Shown: positions 1 through 9,495 of the stretch, one piece after another
Layout of the letters: the number at the start of each line of letters is the position of its first letter
How positions within the stretch are numbered: the stretch's first letter is position 1
From: an uncultured Coriobacteriaceae bacterium
Lineage (GTDB): Bacteria; Actinomycetota; Coriobacteriia; Coriobacteriales; Atopobiaceae
Direction of reading: 5' to 3'
DNA length: 64,000 nt
Assembly: GCA_948439405.1 (NCBI GenBank)
Contig: CAOJNB010000001.1
Location: forward strand, 1-64,000
Made by a program: the position numbers and the translations under genes
Notes under the pieces: generated by a model
What the model was told of the DNA's origin: nothing
Databases searched by the model: none
Seen by the model: only the letters and a program-made list of their open reading frames with translations

Positions 1-1539
1 CGCTGCCCGGTGCGCGGCTGCAAGTCCGAGAAGGCCTACGCCGACGAGTGCGACCAGGGCCACCAGTTCGAGCCCGAGGAGCTCATCGCCCCCGTCTCGC
101 AGCTCACCGGCACCACGCCCGAGCTGCGCCCGGTGGACAACTGGTACTTCGACCTCCCCGCCTTCCGCGACGAGCTCGAGCGCGTCGTCGAGGGCTGGGA
201 GGACGACCCGCAGGTGCGCCCCGTCGTCGCCAAGACGGTGCGCGAGTCCCTCGCCGCCCCGGCCGTCTACGTGCAGAGCACCTACCGCGAGGCCTTCGAC
301 GCCGTCGAGGCCGAGCTGCCCACCCACGAGCTGCGCGAGCCCCAGGGCAACCAGACCTCCTTCGTCGTCACCTTCGCAGGTTGGGAGGACCGCGACGCCG
401 CGCGCCCCGTCCTCGAGGCGGCCGGCGTGCGCTTCCGCACGGGCAAGACCCTGCTGCCCTTCCGCATCACCGGCAACATCGACTGGGGCGTCCCCGCGCC
501 CGAGCTCGAGGGCGGCTCCGGGCTCACCGTGTGGTGCTGGCCCGAGAGCCTGTGGGCGCCGATCTCGTTCACGCGGACGGTGCTCGCCGACGAGTCGTGC
601 GGCAAGTCCAGCCGCGACTGGCGCGACTGGTGGTGCGCCGGCGACGCGCAGGTGTTCCAGTTCATCGGGCAGGACAACATCTACTTCTACTGCGTGGCCC
701 AGCCGGCGCTGTGGGAGGCGCTGGGCTGGGGGCTGTTCCAGGACACGCCCGTGGCCAACCACCACGTCCTGTTCATGAACAGGAAGGCCTCGAGCTCGGG
801 GGCGGTGCGTCCGCCGATGGCCTCCGAGCTGCTCGACCACTACACCCCCGAGCAGCTGCGCGCCCACTGGCTCTCGCTGGCCCTCGACGCCAAGGCGGTG
901 TCCTTCTCGCCCAAGCCCTTCGACGACTCCGTGTCGCGCAGGGACAAGAGGACCGGCGAGGAGACCCTCGTGCGCGACGACCCGCGCGTGGTCGACCCCG
1001 TCCTCAAGGAGGGCACCTTCCTCACGAACATCCTGAACCGCCTGGCGCGCAGCTGCATGTACGGCGCGCAGAACGTCTGCGGCGGGCGGCTGCCCTCCCC
1101 CGAGCCGGCGGCCGAGGTGGTCGCCGCCTGCGACGAGGCGACCCTCGCCTTCGAGCGGCTCGCCCACGACCTCGACGTCCACGGCGCGCTCGCCGTCGCC
1201 GAGGAGTTCTGCCGCGACGCGAACCGGCGCTGGGACGAGGCGAGCAAGGCCGCCAAGGGCGACGACGCGGCCTACGAGGCGGCCCTCGCGGACGCCTTCC
1301 GCGCGCTGCGCACCGCGGCGCTGCTGTGGCACCCGGCCGCCCCGCGCGGGTGCGAGCTCGTCTGCGAGCACCTCGGCTTCGACGCGGAGGCCTTCTTCTC
1401 CTGGGACCACGCCTTCGAGGGCTGCCGCGAGCTGGCCGCCGCGCTCGGCGAGGATCCGGACGCCCACGAGCTCGTCGAGCTGCCGCCGCGCTTCGACTTC
1501 TTCGAGCGCCACCCGTCCCAGACAAGGCGCGGGAAGTAG
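1..1539 (+). CDS. Methionyl-tRNA synthetase-like class I aminoacyl-tRNA synthetase, 5' end outside the window
   Basis: The reading frame is open from base 1, so the N-terminus with the HIGH motif is missing. What remains (about 512 residues) begins in a MetRS zinc knuckle (CPVRGC, then a C-x3-H pair), followed by the conserved DWGVPAPE near residue 161 and FIGQDN near 221, both MetRS landmarks. Two things are odd. About 70 residues are inserted between the knuckle region and DWGVP. The catalytic KMSKS loop reads NRKASSS near residues 260-266 instead of a recognisable KMSKS. The C-terminal half is the helical anticodon-binding domain. It would charge tRNA with methionine in the cytoplasm, but the altered loop leaves open a specialised or inactive paralogue. 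An alpha/beta hydrolase follows 30 bp downstream. Confidence 0.8.
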   Translation, partial: RCPVRGCKSEKAYADECDQGHQFEPEELIAPVSQLTGTTPELRPVDNWYFDLPAFRDELERVVEGWEDDPQVRPVVAKTVRESLAAPAVYVQSTYREAFDAVEAELPTHELREPQGNQTSFVVTFAGWEDRDAARPVLEAAGVRFRTGKTLLPFRITGNIDWGVPAPELEGGSGLTVWCWPESLWAPISFTRTVLADESCGKSSRDWRDWWCAGDAQVFQFIGQDNIYFYCVAQPALWEALGWGLFQDTPVANHHVLFMNRKASSSGAVRPPMASELLDHYTPEQLRAHWLSLALDAKAVSFSPKPFDDSVSRRDKRTGEETLVRDDPRVVDPVLKEGTFLTNILNRLARSCMYGAQNVCGGRLPSPEPAAEVVAACDEATLAFERLAHDLDVHGALAVAEEFCRDANRRWDEASKAAKGDDAAYEAALADAFRALRTAALLWHPAAPRGCELVCEHLGFDAEAFFSWDHAFEGCRELAAALGEDPDAHELVELPPRFDFFERHPSQTRRGK

Positions 1540-1569
1540 CCGGGAGCGCCGAGAGCGAGGAGGACCCCC

Positions 1570-2355
1570 ATGAGCACGACGACCGACGCCGCCACCCAGG
1601 TCGCGCCCGTCCGCCCGACCGCGACCGTGTGTGAGACGCCCGACGGGGCGCGCCTCGCCGTCTTCGCCTGGTCGCCCGAGCTGCTCGGGGCGGGCCCCGA
1701 GCCCGTCCTGCTGCTGCACGGCAACGGCAGCTCGCACCACGCCTTCTGGCGCCTCGCGGCCGCCCTCGCGCCCGAGCGCTGCGTCATCGCGCCCGACATG
1801 CGCGACCAGGGCGTCTCGTCGCGCGGGACGGCGCCGCTCACCTACGAGCTGCTCGCCGACGACGCCGTGCGCGCGCTCGACGCGCTCGGCGCGGGGCGCG
1901 CCGTCGTGGTGGGCCACTCCGACGGCGGCATCGAGGCGCTCCTGATGGCGCGCGACCACGCCGACCGCGTCGCGGGCATCCTGGCGATGGGCGCGAACCT
2001 CACGCCCGACGGCCTCTCCGGGGAGGACCTCGCGGGCATGGAGGCCGACGAGGAGCTCTACCGCTCGCTCGCCGACCGCCTGCCGAAGGCGGCCTCCCAG
2101 GCCGAGCTCACCCGCCTCATGCTCGACCATCCCCACATCGACCCCGCGAGCCTCGCCGCGATCTCCTGCCCCGCCACCGTGATGGCCGGGGAGTTCGACA
2201 TGATCGCGGAGGAGGAGACCCGCGCCATCCGCGCGGCGGTCCCCGGGGCGCGGCTCGCGATCGCGGAGGGGGCGGGCCACTCGCTCATGCGCGAGGCGCC
2301 CGAGGCCGTCGAGGCCGAGACCCGCGCGCTGCTCGCGCGCGTCGAGGGGGCGTAG
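1570..2355 (+). CDS. Alpha/beta-hydrolase fold protein
   Basis: A 261-residue soluble alpha/beta hydrolase. The oxyanion-hole stretch LLLHGNGSS lies near residue 45, the nucleophile elbow GHSDGG puts the catalytic serine near residue 117, a likely acid lies in GEFDMI near 208, and the histidine in GAGHS near 236. This is the complete Ser-Asp-His layout of the family, with little or no cap domain. The ATG at 1570 follows a purine-rich GAGCGAGGAGGA. The substrate cannot be read from sequence; small-ester or lactone hydrolysis is typical for family members of this size. The next gene starts 4 bp after the stop, so the two are probably co-transcribed. Confidence 0.85.
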   Translation: MSTTTDAATQVAPVRPTATVCETPDGARLAVFAWSPELLGAGPEPVLLLHGNGSSHHAFWRLAAALAPERCVIAPDMRDQGVSSRGTAPLTYELLADDAVRALDALGAGRAVVVGHSDGGIEALLMARDHADRVAGILAMGANLTPDGLSGEDLAGMEADEELYRSLADRLPKAASQAELTRLMLDHPHIDPASLAAISCPATVMAGEFDMIAEEETRAIRAAVPGARLAIAEGAGHSLMREAPEAVEAETRALLARVEGA

Positions 2356-2359
2356 TGCC

Positions 2360-3217
2360 GTGCCCGTGCGCCTGGTCGCCTCGGACCTCGACGAGACCCT
2401 CATCCCGCCCGAGCGCGTCCTGCGCGGGCCGGTCCTCGACGCCGTGCGCGCCTGCCTCGGGGCGGGCGTGCCCTTCGTGCCCGCCACGGGCCGCAGCATG
2501 CTCGACATCCGGCCGACGCTCGAGCAGCTCGGGCTCGCCGGCAGGGCCGACCGCTACGCGATCACCCTCAACGGCTGCGTCGTGTCCGACTGCGCCGGCC
2601 GCGTCCTGCGCTTCCGCGGGATGCCCCGCGAGCTCGCCGAGCGCTGCTTCCGCATCGGGGCGGGGCTCGGCCTGCCGATGCACGTCGCCGGGCGCGACGG
2701 GACCGTGCTCATGTGGGGGCTCACCGACGAGGAGCGCGCCTACGTGGGCACGCGCGTCGTCTACCGCGAGATGGAGGGCGACTCGCTCGACGAGATGGGC
2801 GACGAGCCGATCGCGAAGCTGCTGTTCGTCGGGGAGAGCGAGGCGTGGCTGCGCGAACGGGTCGCCGCGCGCCCCGTGGTGGCCGAGCTCGCCGCGGACC
2901 TCGACCTCACCTACTCCTCCACCCGCTACCTCGAGTTCCAGCCGCGCGGCATCAACAAGGGCGACGGCCTGCGCTTCCTGTGCGAGCTGCTCGGAATCGA
3001 CGTCGCGGACGCGATGGCGCTCGGCGACTCCTCCAACGACGCGGAGATGCTCGAAGCCGCGGGCCTGGGCGTCGGCGTGGCCAACGTGACAGACGCGGCG
3101 CGAGCCGCCTGCGACGTCGTGTGCGACGCGCCCTGGGACGCCGGCGTCGCCGAGGCGCTGCGCCGCTTCGTGCCCGGCGTGGCCGAGGCGATGGATGCGG
3201 AGGGCGCGCGGGCCTAG
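2360..3217 (+). CDS. Cof-type HAD-superfamily phosphatase
   Basis: A 285-residue HAD hydrolase of the IIB (Cof) type. Motif I is DLDETL near the N-terminus, the conserved lysine lies in NKGDGLRFL near residue 198, and motif IV is GDSSNDAEML near residue 218. The long middle segment is the usual C2 cap. Such enzymes dephosphorylate small sugar phosphates or nucleotides in the cytoplasm; the substrate is unknown here. The GTG at 2360 is used because it lies just past the preceding stop; a second in-frame GTG at 2366 is possible. Its stop overlaps the stop of the convergent histidine kinase gene by 2 bp. Confidence 0.85.
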   Translation: MPVRLVASDLDETLIPPERVLRGPVLDAVRACLGAGVPFVPATGRSMLDIRPTLEQLGLAGRADRYAITLNGCVVSDCAGRVLRFRGMPRELAERCFRIGAGLGLPMHVAGRDGTVLMWGLTDEERAYVGTRVVYREMEGDSLDEMGDEPIAKLLFVGESEAWLRERVAARPVVAELAADLDLTYSSTRYLEFQPRGINKGDGLRFLCELLGIDVADAMALGDSSNDAEMLEAAGLGVGVANVTDAARAACDVVCDAPWDAGVAEALRRFVPGVAEAMDAEGARA

Positions 3218-4704
3218 CCGCGCGGCTGCGTCCTGCTGGGGATGTCCGGGTCCGTGCTGGGCAGCACGTAGCCCGCGGCAGGCCCGGAGGCGACCTCGGC
3301 GTCGCCGTGGGTGGCCGGGAAGGTCACCGTGACGGTGGTCCCCTCCCCCAGCTCGCTCTCCAGCGCGATCGAGGCGTCGTGGAAGTTCGCGGCGTGCTTC
3401 ACGATCGCGAGCCCCAGGCCCGTGCCCCCGAGCTCGCGCGAGCGGCTCGACTCGACGCGGTAGAAGCGCTCGAAGACCTTCGGCTGCTCCTCCTCGGCGA
3501 TGCCGCGGCCATCGTCGGCGACCTCCACGAACGGGTGCGTGCCGCGCACGCCGCAGCTCACGCGCACGTGGCAGCCCTCGCCCGAGTAGCGGATCGCGTT
3601 GTCGCAGAGGTTGTGGACGAGCTCGTCGAGCAGGCGCGGGTTGCCGAGCACCTGGACGGACTCGCCCTCCAGCCCGACGGTCACGCCCGCCCTGCGCGCC
3701 GCGTGCCCCAGCCTGCCCGTGACGTCGCGGCACACGGCGAGCAGGTCGCACGGCTCGGTCGAGCCCATGAAGCCGCGGTCGCCGCGGCGCTCCACCTCGT
3801 CGAGCTTCGAGAGGGTGAGGATGTCGCTGACGAGCGAGGTGAGCCGCATCGACTCCTTGTGGATGCGGGCGGCGAAGTCGGGGACGTCCTCCGGGCGCGC
3901 GATGCCGTCGCGGATGAGCTCGGCGGCCGCCGAGATGGAGGCGAGCGGGGTCTTGAGCTCGTGCGTGACGTTGGCGGTGAACTCCTGGCGCATCTCGTTG
4001 GCGCTGCGCAGCTCGTACATCTGGTCGTGGAGGCGGTCCTGCTGCAGGACGAGCCGGTCGACGACGGGCATGAGCTCGTCGTAGGACTCGGAGTCCTCGC
4101 GCGCCGCCCCCGGGTCCTTGGGGTCGATCGCCGTGATCGGCCCCATGATCCGCTCGGTCAGGACGCGGGCGAGCACCCAGCTCAGCGTGACGATGGCAAG
4201 GAAGAGCAGGGCGAGCAGCCACATGTCGCTCATGAGCGCCGTGCCCACCCCGCTGCGGTCGACCGAGAGGCGCAGCACGTTGCCGGAGGGCAGCCGCTCG
4301 GCGCGGTACACGCTCACGTTGCCGAGGGTGTCGCTCGAGCGCACCGACTCCCCCACCTGCCCGGCGAGGGCCTCGGCGACCTCGGGGCGGTCGCGGTGGT
4401 TGGGCATGGTGGCCTCGTCGCCGAGCGAGTCGTACAGGACCGTCCCGTCCGGGGCGACCAGTGTGGCGCGGACGTCGCCGAAGTCGCGGGAGGCCAGCTC
4501 GGCTATGTCGTCGGAGGGCCCGCCGCCGGCGAGGTCCTCGGCGACGACGTCGCTCTCGAGGGCGAGCACCGACTGCGTGCCCGAGACGAGCGACTCCTGG
4601 AAGACGAGGCCGGTGACGATCAGCGCGACCGCCGCGATCGCCACCGCGAGCAGCAGCAGCGTGCGGAACAGGCGGGCGCGCAGGGAGGGGTGCTGGCGGC
4701 TCAT
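3214..4704 (-). CDS. phoR: PhoR-like sensor histidine kinase
   Basis: A 496-residue membrane histidine kinase. One transmembrane helix spans about residues 14-34 and a second about 162-184, enclosing an extracytoplasmic sensor region of about 125 residues. A HAMP-like linker follows. The phosphoacceptor motif is THELKTPLAS (histidine near 247), the N box is HNLCDNAIRYS near 363, the G1 box is DDGRGI near 395 and the G2 box GTGLGLAIVKH near 423, so all catalytic motifs are intact. The gene overlaps the response regulator gene by 4 bp (ATGA) and ends a block of pst-phoU genes, which strongly suggests phosphate sensing. No PAS domain is obvious. The assignment to the Pho pathway is from context. 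Confidence 0.85.
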   Translation of the reverse strand: MSRQHPSLRARLFRTLLLLAVAIAAVALIVTGLVFQESLVSGTQSVLALESDVVAEDLAGGGPSDDIAELASRDFGDVRATLVAPDGTVLYDSLGDEATMPNHRDRPEVAEALAGQVGESVRSSDTLGNVSVYRAERLPSGNVLRLSVDRSGVGTALMSDMWLLALLFLAIVTLSWVLARVLTERIMGPITAIDPKDPGAAREDSESYDELMPVVDRLVLQQDRLHDQMYELRSANEMRQEFTANVTHELKTPLASISAAAELIRDGIARPEDVPDFAARIHKESMRLTSLVSDILTLSKLDEVERRGDRGFMGSTEPCDLLAVCRDVTGRLGHAARRAGVTVGLEGESVQVLGNPRLLDELVHNLCDNAIRYSGEGCHVRVSCGVRGTHPFVEVADDGRGIAEEEQPKVFERFYRVESSRSRELGGTGLGLAIVKHAANFHDASIALESELGEGTTVTVTFPATHGDAEVASGPAAGYVLPSTDPDIPSRTQPRG

Positions 4705-5387
4705 CGCTCGTCACGCAGCCGGTACCCCACGCCGCGCACGGTCTCGATCAGGTCGGAGTGCTCCCCGAGCTTGGCGCGCAGCGTCTGGACGTGGACGTCG
4801 ACGGTGCGGCTCCCGCCGTCGAAGTCCCACCCCCAGACGCGGCGCAGGAGCTCCTCGCGGGTGAAGACGATGCCGGGGCTGCGCATCAGGTACTCGAGCA
4901 GGGCGTACTCGCGGGCCGTGAGCTTGATCCGCTCGCCCTCGAGCCTCACCTCGTGGCGCTCGGGTGAGAGCTCGAGCGGGCCGTCGACGAGGTCGGCGTC
5001 GTGCTGGCGGGCGCGGCGCTGGGAGGCGGAGCGGCGCAGCAGGGCGCGCACCCTGCTGACCATCTCCATCATCCCGAACGGCTTCGAGAGGTAGTCGTCG
5101 GCGCCGGCGTCGAGCGCGCGCACCGTGTCGAGCTCGGTGTCGCGGGCGGTGAGCATCATCACGGGCACGTCGGCCATCGAGGCGGTGGAGCGGATGCGCT
5201 TCAGGATCTCGATGCCGTCGGTGTCCGGCAGCATGATGTCGAGCAGGACGGCGTCGGGGACGCGGCGCTCGCAGGCGGCGCGGAAGGTGACGTCGTCGGC
5301 GAAGCCCTCGCTCTCGATGCCCGACTGGGCGAGCGAGTACAGCGTGAGCTCGCGGATGTTGCGGTCGTCCTCGACGTAGTAGACCAT
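4701..5387 (-). CDS. OmpR/PhoB-family response regulator of the phosphate block
   Basis: The receiver domain starts MVYYVEDDRNIREL, with the phosphoacceptor aspartate in LLDIMLP near residue 51 and the conserved lysine in LSKPFG near 102. A C-terminal winged-helix DNA-binding domain follows (LTAREYALLEYL, then TVDVHVQTLRAKLG), giving 228 residues, the usual length for PhoB/RegX3/PhoP regulators. The ATG at 5387 is preferred because upstream in-frame sequence (to 5507) overlaps phoU and has no receiver-like residues. The kinase gene overlaps its 3' end. Likely role: phosphorylated by the adjacent kinase and binding Pho boxes such as those proposed upstream of pstS. Confidence 0.88.
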   Translation of the reverse strand: MVYYVEDDRNIRELTLYSLAQSGIESEGFADDVTFRAACERRVPDAVLLDIMLPDTDGIEILKRIRSTASMADVPVMMLTARDTELDTVRALDAGADDYLSKPFGMMEMVSRVRALLRRSASQRRARQHDADLVDGPLELSPERHEVRLEGERIKLTAREYALLEYLMRSPGIVFTREELLRRVWGWDFDGGSRTVDVHVQTLRAKLGEHSDLIETVRGVGYRLRDER

Positions 5388-5412
5388 CCTGCCCAAACCC
5401 CTCCCGATGCCG

Positions 5413-6090
5413 CTAGGCCTGGCCCAGCTGGTGACCCCTGTACGTGCCGGTGGCACGGAATATAGCCCAGTCGGCGACGCTCTGCGCGTGGTCGCCGATG
5501 CGCTCATAGTACTTCGCGATCATGAGGAGCTCGGGCGCGGTGCGCGCGGAGACGTCCTCCTCGTCGGAGCGCAGCTCGTCGACGATGGTGGCGCGCAGCG
5601 CGAGGAAGGCCTCGTCGACGCCGTTGTCCATCTCGAAGACCTGCTCGGCGACGTCGGCGTCGGAGGAGACGAAGGCGGAGAGCGCTGTCTCGACCATGTC
5701 GGCGGACTTCTCCGACAGGTCCCTCAGGCGCGAGCCGACGGTCTCGACGCTCTCGGTGTCCATCTCGTCCTCGAGCTCCGCGATGTCGAGCGCCATCTCG
5801 GCGATGCGACCGAGGTCGCTCACGGAGCGGAACGCCGAGGTGACGAAGCGCATGTCGCTCGCCATGGGCTGCTGGAGCAGCATCAAGCTCATGCAGCTGT
5901 CCTCGACGGTGCGGCGCAGCCGGTCGATGTCGCGGCGGCGCGCGATGATGTCCTCGGCGAGCCCCATGTCGCTGTTCGCGAGCATCTCGCCCGACTGCCG
6001 GATGCTCTTGAGCGTCTTCTCGCCCAGCTTGGCGATGGTCTCCCCCAGCTCAGCGAGCTGGGTCTTGTAGGCCTCTCGTGCGACAACCAT
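5413..6090 (-). CDS. phoU: Phosphate signalling protein PhoU
   Basis: A 225-residue all-helical protein with the two PhoU repeats. Each carries the metal-site type motif: AEMALDIAELEDEMD in the first half region and KYYERIGDHAQSVADWA near the C-terminus, where ERIGDHA is the family hallmark. PhoU links the Pst transporter to the PhoR-type kinase and represses the regulon when phosphate is ample. It follows the second pstB by 2 bp and precedes the response regulator by 25 bp, so the operon physically joins transporter, adaptor and two-component system. Confidence 0.95.
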   Translation of the reverse strand: MVVAREAYKTQLAELGETIAKLGEKTLKSIRQSGEMLANSDMGLAEDIIARRRDIDRLRRTVEDSCMSLMLLQQPMASDMRFVTSAFRSVSDLGRIAEMALDIAELEDEMDTESVETVGSRLRDLSEKSADMVETALSAFVSSDADVAEQVFEMDNGVDEAFLALRATIVDELRSDEEDVSARTAPELLMIAKYYERIGDHAQSVADWAIFRATGTYRGHQLGQA

Positions 6091-6092
6091 GG

Positions 6093-6857
6093 TTATCCGA
6101 ACCTCCCCGTGAGGTAGTCCTCGGTCCTCTTCTCCTTCGGGTTGACGAAGAGCTGCTGCGTGGGCCCCTCCTCGACAAGCTCACCCAGGTAGAAGAAGGC
6201 CGTCTTGTCCGCGATGCGCGCGGCCTGCTGCATGTTGTGGGTCACGATGACGATGGTGCGGCTCTTCGAGAGCTCGCTAGCGAGCTCCTCGACGAGCGAG
6301 GTCGAGATCGGGTCGAGCGCGGAGGTGGGCTCGTCCATGAGCAGCACCTCGGGCTCGACGGCGAGGGCGCGCGCGATGCAGAGGCGCTGCTGCTGGCCGC
6401 CGGAGATCCCCAGCCCGCTCTGCTTGAGCTTGTCCTTGACCTCGTCCCAGAGACCGGCGCGCACGAGGCAGTCGCGCACCAGGTCGTCGAGCTCGGAGCG
6501 CGAGACGTGGCCGTGCAGGCGCGGGCCGTAGGCGACGTTGTCGTAGATCGACATCGGGAAGGGGTTGGGGTGCTGGAACACCATCCCGACGCGCAACCGC
6601 AGGTCGTAGACGTCGATGTCGGCGAGGTCCTGGTCGCCCAGCTTGATCGTGCCGGTCACAACGCAGTCCTCGACGCGGTCGTTCATGCGGTTGAGGCAGC
6701 GCAGCAGGGTGGACTTGCCGCAGCCCGACGGCCCGATCATGGCCGTGACCTTGTTGGCGGGAAAGTCCAGCGTGACGTGCTTGAGCGCCTCGAACGAGCC
6801 GTAGTGCAGGCCGAGGTCCTCGACCCTCATCGGGGCCCCGTGCTTGGTCTCCTCCAT
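6093..6857 (-). CDS. pstB: Phosphate ABC transporter ATPase PstB, downstream copy
   Basis: A 254-residue ATP-binding subunit: Walker [10 protein letters not shown] near residue 40, signature ISGGQQQRL near 150, Walker [12 protein letters not shown] near 170, H-loop [11 protein letters not shown] near 202, and the typical PstB end [18 protein letters not shown]. It powers high-affinity phosphate import through PstA/PstC. The ATG at 6857 overlaps the stop of the preceding pstB (TAATG); the open frame upstream of it is the other gene in another frame. It is clearly a paralogue of the gene just before it, with similar but distinct sequence, so it is not a recent exact duplication. Confidence 0.93.
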   Translation of the reverse strand: MEETKHGAPMRVEDLGLHYGSFEALKHVTLDFPANKVTAMIGPSGCGKSTLLRCLNRMNDRVEDCVVTGTIKLGDQDLADIDVYDLRLRVGMVFQHPNPFPMSIYDNVAYGPRLHGHVSRSELDDLVRDCLVRAGLWDEVKDKLKQSGLGISGGQQQRLCIARALAVEPEVLLMDEPTSALDPISTSLVEELASELSKSRTIVIVTHNMQQAARIADKTAFFYLGELVEEGPTQQLFVNPKEKRTEDYLTGRFG

Positions 6858-7672
6858 TATCCGAACCTCCCCGTCAGGTAGTCGTCGGTCCTCTTGTCCT
6901 GCGGGTTCGAGAAGATCTGCTGGGTGGGACCGGTCTCGATCATGTCGCCCATCAGGAAGTAGGCGCAGCGGTCGGAGACGCGGGCGGCCTGCTCCATGTT
7001 GTGGGTCACGATGACGATGCAGATGCCGTCGCCCGCCATGTCCCGAATCGTGTCCTCGATCGCGAAGGTGGCGATGGGGTCGAGCGCCGAGCACGGCTCG
7101 TCCATCAGGACGACGTCCGGCTTCATCGCCAGCGTGCGGGCGATGCACAGGCGCTGCTGCTGGCCGCCGGAGAGCGCGAGCGCGCTCTGGGAGAGCTTGT
7201 CCTTGACCTCGTCCCACAGCGACGCCTGGCGCAGCGACGTCTCGACGAGCTCGTCCTGCTCGGCCTTGGTCCGCACGCGCCCGTGCTTCTTCGGGGCGAA
7301 CAGGATGTTCTCGCGGATGGACTTGCGGAAGGGCGTGGGCTGCTGGAAGACCATGCCGATGGACTTGCGCAGCTCGAACAGGTTCACCTGCGGCGTGTTC
7401 ACGTCCTCGCCGTGGTACCAGATGCGGCCCCCCACCGAGCAGCGCGGGATCTCGCGGTTCATGAGGTTCAGCGAGCGCAGGAAGGTGGACTTGCCGCAGC
7501 CCGACGGCCCGATGAGGGCGGTGACCTGGCCCTCGTCGAAGGAGAGCGAGGTGCCGTGCAGGGCCTCGTGCGTGAGGTCGTAGGTGACCGTCACGTCCTC
7601 GGTCCGCAGCAGCGGGTCGTCGGAGACCTGCGTCTTGTCGACGGCGGCGCCGGTGGTCGTGGTGTCCGTCAT
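6857..7672 (-). CDS. pstB: Phosphate ABC transporter ATPase PstB, upstream copy
   Basis: A 271-residue PstB with Walker [10 protein letters not shown], signature LSGGQQQRL, Walker [14 protein letters not shown]-loop [11 protein letters not shown] and the C-terminal [18 protein letters not shown]. Compared with the downstream copy it has about 15 extra polar N-terminal residues ([15 protein letters not shown]...) and a cysteine after the Walker B DEP. The start at 7672 overlaps the pstA stop by 4 bp. Both copies keep every catalytic motif, so PstB homodimers or a mixed dimer are both possible. Confidence 0.93.
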   Translation of the reverse strand: MTDTTTTGAAVDKTQVSDDPLLRTEDVTVTYDLTHEALHGTSLSFDEGQVTALIGPSGCGKSTFLRSLNLMNREIPRCSVGGRIWYHGEDVNTPQVNLFELRKSIGMVFQQPTPFRKSIRENILFAPKKHGRVRTKAEQDELVETSLRQASLWDEVKDKLSQSALALSGGQQQRLCIARTLAMKPDVVLMDEPCSALDPIATFAIEDTIRDMAGDGICIVIVTHNMEQAARVSDRCAYFLMGDMIETGPTQQIFSNPQDKRTDDYLTGRFG

Positions 7673-8577
7673 TCTGCCGTCAGCCTCCTCGAGAGCGCCT
7701 TGCCCAGCAGGCGGGCAAGCAGGTTGAACAGGAGCACGCAGGCGAGCAGGATCGTGGCGGTGCCCCACACGATCTCGGTCGAGCCAGCGGTCGGCTCGGA
7801 GGTGAGACGCCAGATGTAGACCGCGAGCGAGCAGGCGGGCCGGAAGATGTTGAACGGGCCGATCGGGCCGAACGGGTCGGCGAAGTTGAGGCGCGCCGGG
7901 GCGCTGCCGGCCGTGAAGATCAGGGCGGCGGCCTCGCCGAACACGCGGCCGGCCGAGATGACGACGCCCGTCACGATCGCCGGCATGGCGGCCGGGAGCA
8001 GCACGTTGACGGTGGTCTCCCAGCGGGTGAGCCCCATGGCGAGCGCCGCGTCGCGCTGGCTCGCCGGGACGTCCTCGAGCGCCTGCTGGATCGTGCGCAC
8101 CAGGATGGGGATGTTGAACATCGTGAGGGCGCAGGCGCCGGCGATGATCGAGATGCCCCAGCCGAGCGTCACCACGAAGAACAGCGAGCCGAACATGCCG
8201 ACGACGATGGAGGGCAGGCTCGAGAGCGTCTCGATGGCGGTCTTGGCGGCCGAGGTGACCCAGTTGTCAGGCGCGTACTCCACGAGGAAGATCGCCGCGC
8301 CCAGCGAGATGGGCACCGAGATCACGAGCGTCACCAGGAGCAGGTAGAACGAGTCGAACAGCTGGTAGGCGATGCCGGGGAGCACGGCGTCCGAGGACGT
8401 GTTCGTGAGGAACCCCGGCGTGAGGGCGCGGCCGGCGCCGCGCACGAGGATGTAGGCGATGATCGCGACGACGAGCACCATGACGAGGCCCACGATGACC
8501 GTGAGCACGCCGGTGGCGAACCTGTCCTGCGCGCCGATGCGCCGCGCGTGCGCCTCCCGGGAGGAGGTGTTAGCCAC
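7669..8577 (-). CDS. pstA: Phosphate ABC transporter permease PstA
   Basis: A 302-residue integral membrane permease with about six transmembrane helices and the binding-protein-dependent transport domain. The cytoplasmic EAA-type loop reads [28 protein letters not shown], where it contacts PstB. The start is GTG at 8577, which overlaps the pstC stop by 8 bp. The short N-terminal tail ([15 protein letters not shown]) is cytoplasmic. Together with PstC it forms the phosphate channel. Confidence 0.92.
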   Translation of the reverse strand: MANTSSREAHARRIGAQDRFATGVLTVIVGLVMVLVVAIIAYILVRGAGRALTPGFLTNTSSDAVLPGIAYQLFDSFYLLLVTLVISVPISLGAAIFLVEYAPDNWVTSAAKTAIETLSSLPSIVVGMFGSLFFVVTLGWGISIIAGACALTMFNIPILVRTIQQALEDVPASQRDAALAMGLTRWETTVNVLLPAAMPAIVTGVVISAGRVFGEAAALIFTAGSAPARLNFADPFGPIGPFNIFRPACSLAVYIWRLTSEPTAGSTEIVWGTATILLACVLLFNLLARLLGKALSRRLTAE

Positions 8578-9469
8578 GAGCCTTCGCCCCCTTCCTGCCG
8601 ATGAGGTGGATGATCAGGATGAAGACCAGCGACATCGCGAGCAGCAGCAGGCCGAGGGTCCACAGGGCGTGGTAGTACACCGAGCCCGAGACGGCGTTGG
8701 TGAGGCCGGCCGTGAGCGCCGCGGTGAGCGTGGAGGCCGGGTCGAGCAGGCCGGAGGGCATGGAGCGCTCGACGCCGCCGATGACCATCTGGACGGCCAG
8801 GGTCTCGCCGAAGGCGCGCGTCATGCCGAGGATGACGGCGGTCATCAGCGAGGGCAGCGCGCTCTTGAGCACGACGTGCCAGATCGTCTGCCACCGGGTG
8901 CACCCCAGCGCGTACGAGCCGCTGCGGTACTCCTCGGGGACGGCGCGCAGGGCGTCGATCGACAGCGTCGTGACCGTCGGCAGGATCATGATGGCGAGCA
9001 CGAGCGAGCCCGACAGGATGCCGGCGCCCGTGCCCGCGGCGTCGCCGAAGATCGCGCGCATGAGCGAGTTGATCACGTAGAGGCCGAGGACGCCGTAGAC
9101 GACCGACGGGATGCCGACCAGCAGCTCGATGAAGGGCTGGAACACGCGGCGGCCGAAGCCCGGGGCGATCTCGACGACGAACATCGCCGACCCGATCGCG
9201 ACGGGCAGCGCGATGGCCGTCGAGAGCAACGTCACCGCGAAGGAGCCCACGATCATGGGCAGGGCGCCGTAGCGCTCCTGCTCGGGGATCCAGTTCTGGC
9301 CGGTGAAGAACGCCACCGGGTCGAGCCCGTCCACGAAGAACGTGGTGAGGCCCTGCTGGGCGACCATCACGATGAGCGTGACGACCACGAGCGCGACGAG
9401 CGCGACGCAGAACCCGGTGATCGAGAGCCCTATGTTCTCCAGCCTCCGCTTGGGCATGGGATTCGCCAT
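8570..9469 (-). CDS. pstC: Phosphate ABC transporter permease PstC
   Basis: A 299-residue permease. It starts MANPMPKRRLENIG and has a first helix of about residues 14-36, a periplasm-side loop with the typical FFVDGLDPVAFFTGQNWIPE, and five further helices. The EAA-type loop is SYALGCTRWQTIWHVVLKSALPSLMTAV. A strong RBS (GAGGAGGT rich) precedes the ATG at 9469. It is separated from pstS by 79 bp that contain a stable stem-loop. Confidence 0.93.
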   Translation of the reverse strand: MANPMPKRRLENIGLSITGFCVALVALVVVTLIVMVAQQGLTTFFVDGLDPVAFFTGQNWIPEQERYGALPMIVGSFAVTLLSTAIALPVAIGSAMFVVEIAPGFGRRVFQPFIELLVGIPSVVYGVLGLYVINSLMRAIFGDAAGTGAGILSGSLVLAIMILPTVTTLSIDALRAVPEEYRSGSYALGCTRWQTIWHVVLKSALPSLMTAVILGMTRAFGETLAVQMVIGGVERSMPSGLLDPASTLTAALTAGLTNAVSGSVYYHALWTLGLLLLAMSLVFILIIHLIGRKGAKARG

Positions 9470-9495
9470 GAGGAGGTGCCTTTCTCGTCATAGGT

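Noticed and set aside
2285-4714. An 809-residue minus-strand frame across the HAD and kinase genes
   Set aside because: It overlaps the kinase gene in another frame and is antisense to the HAD gene; low-complexity Arg/Ala composition and no motifs.
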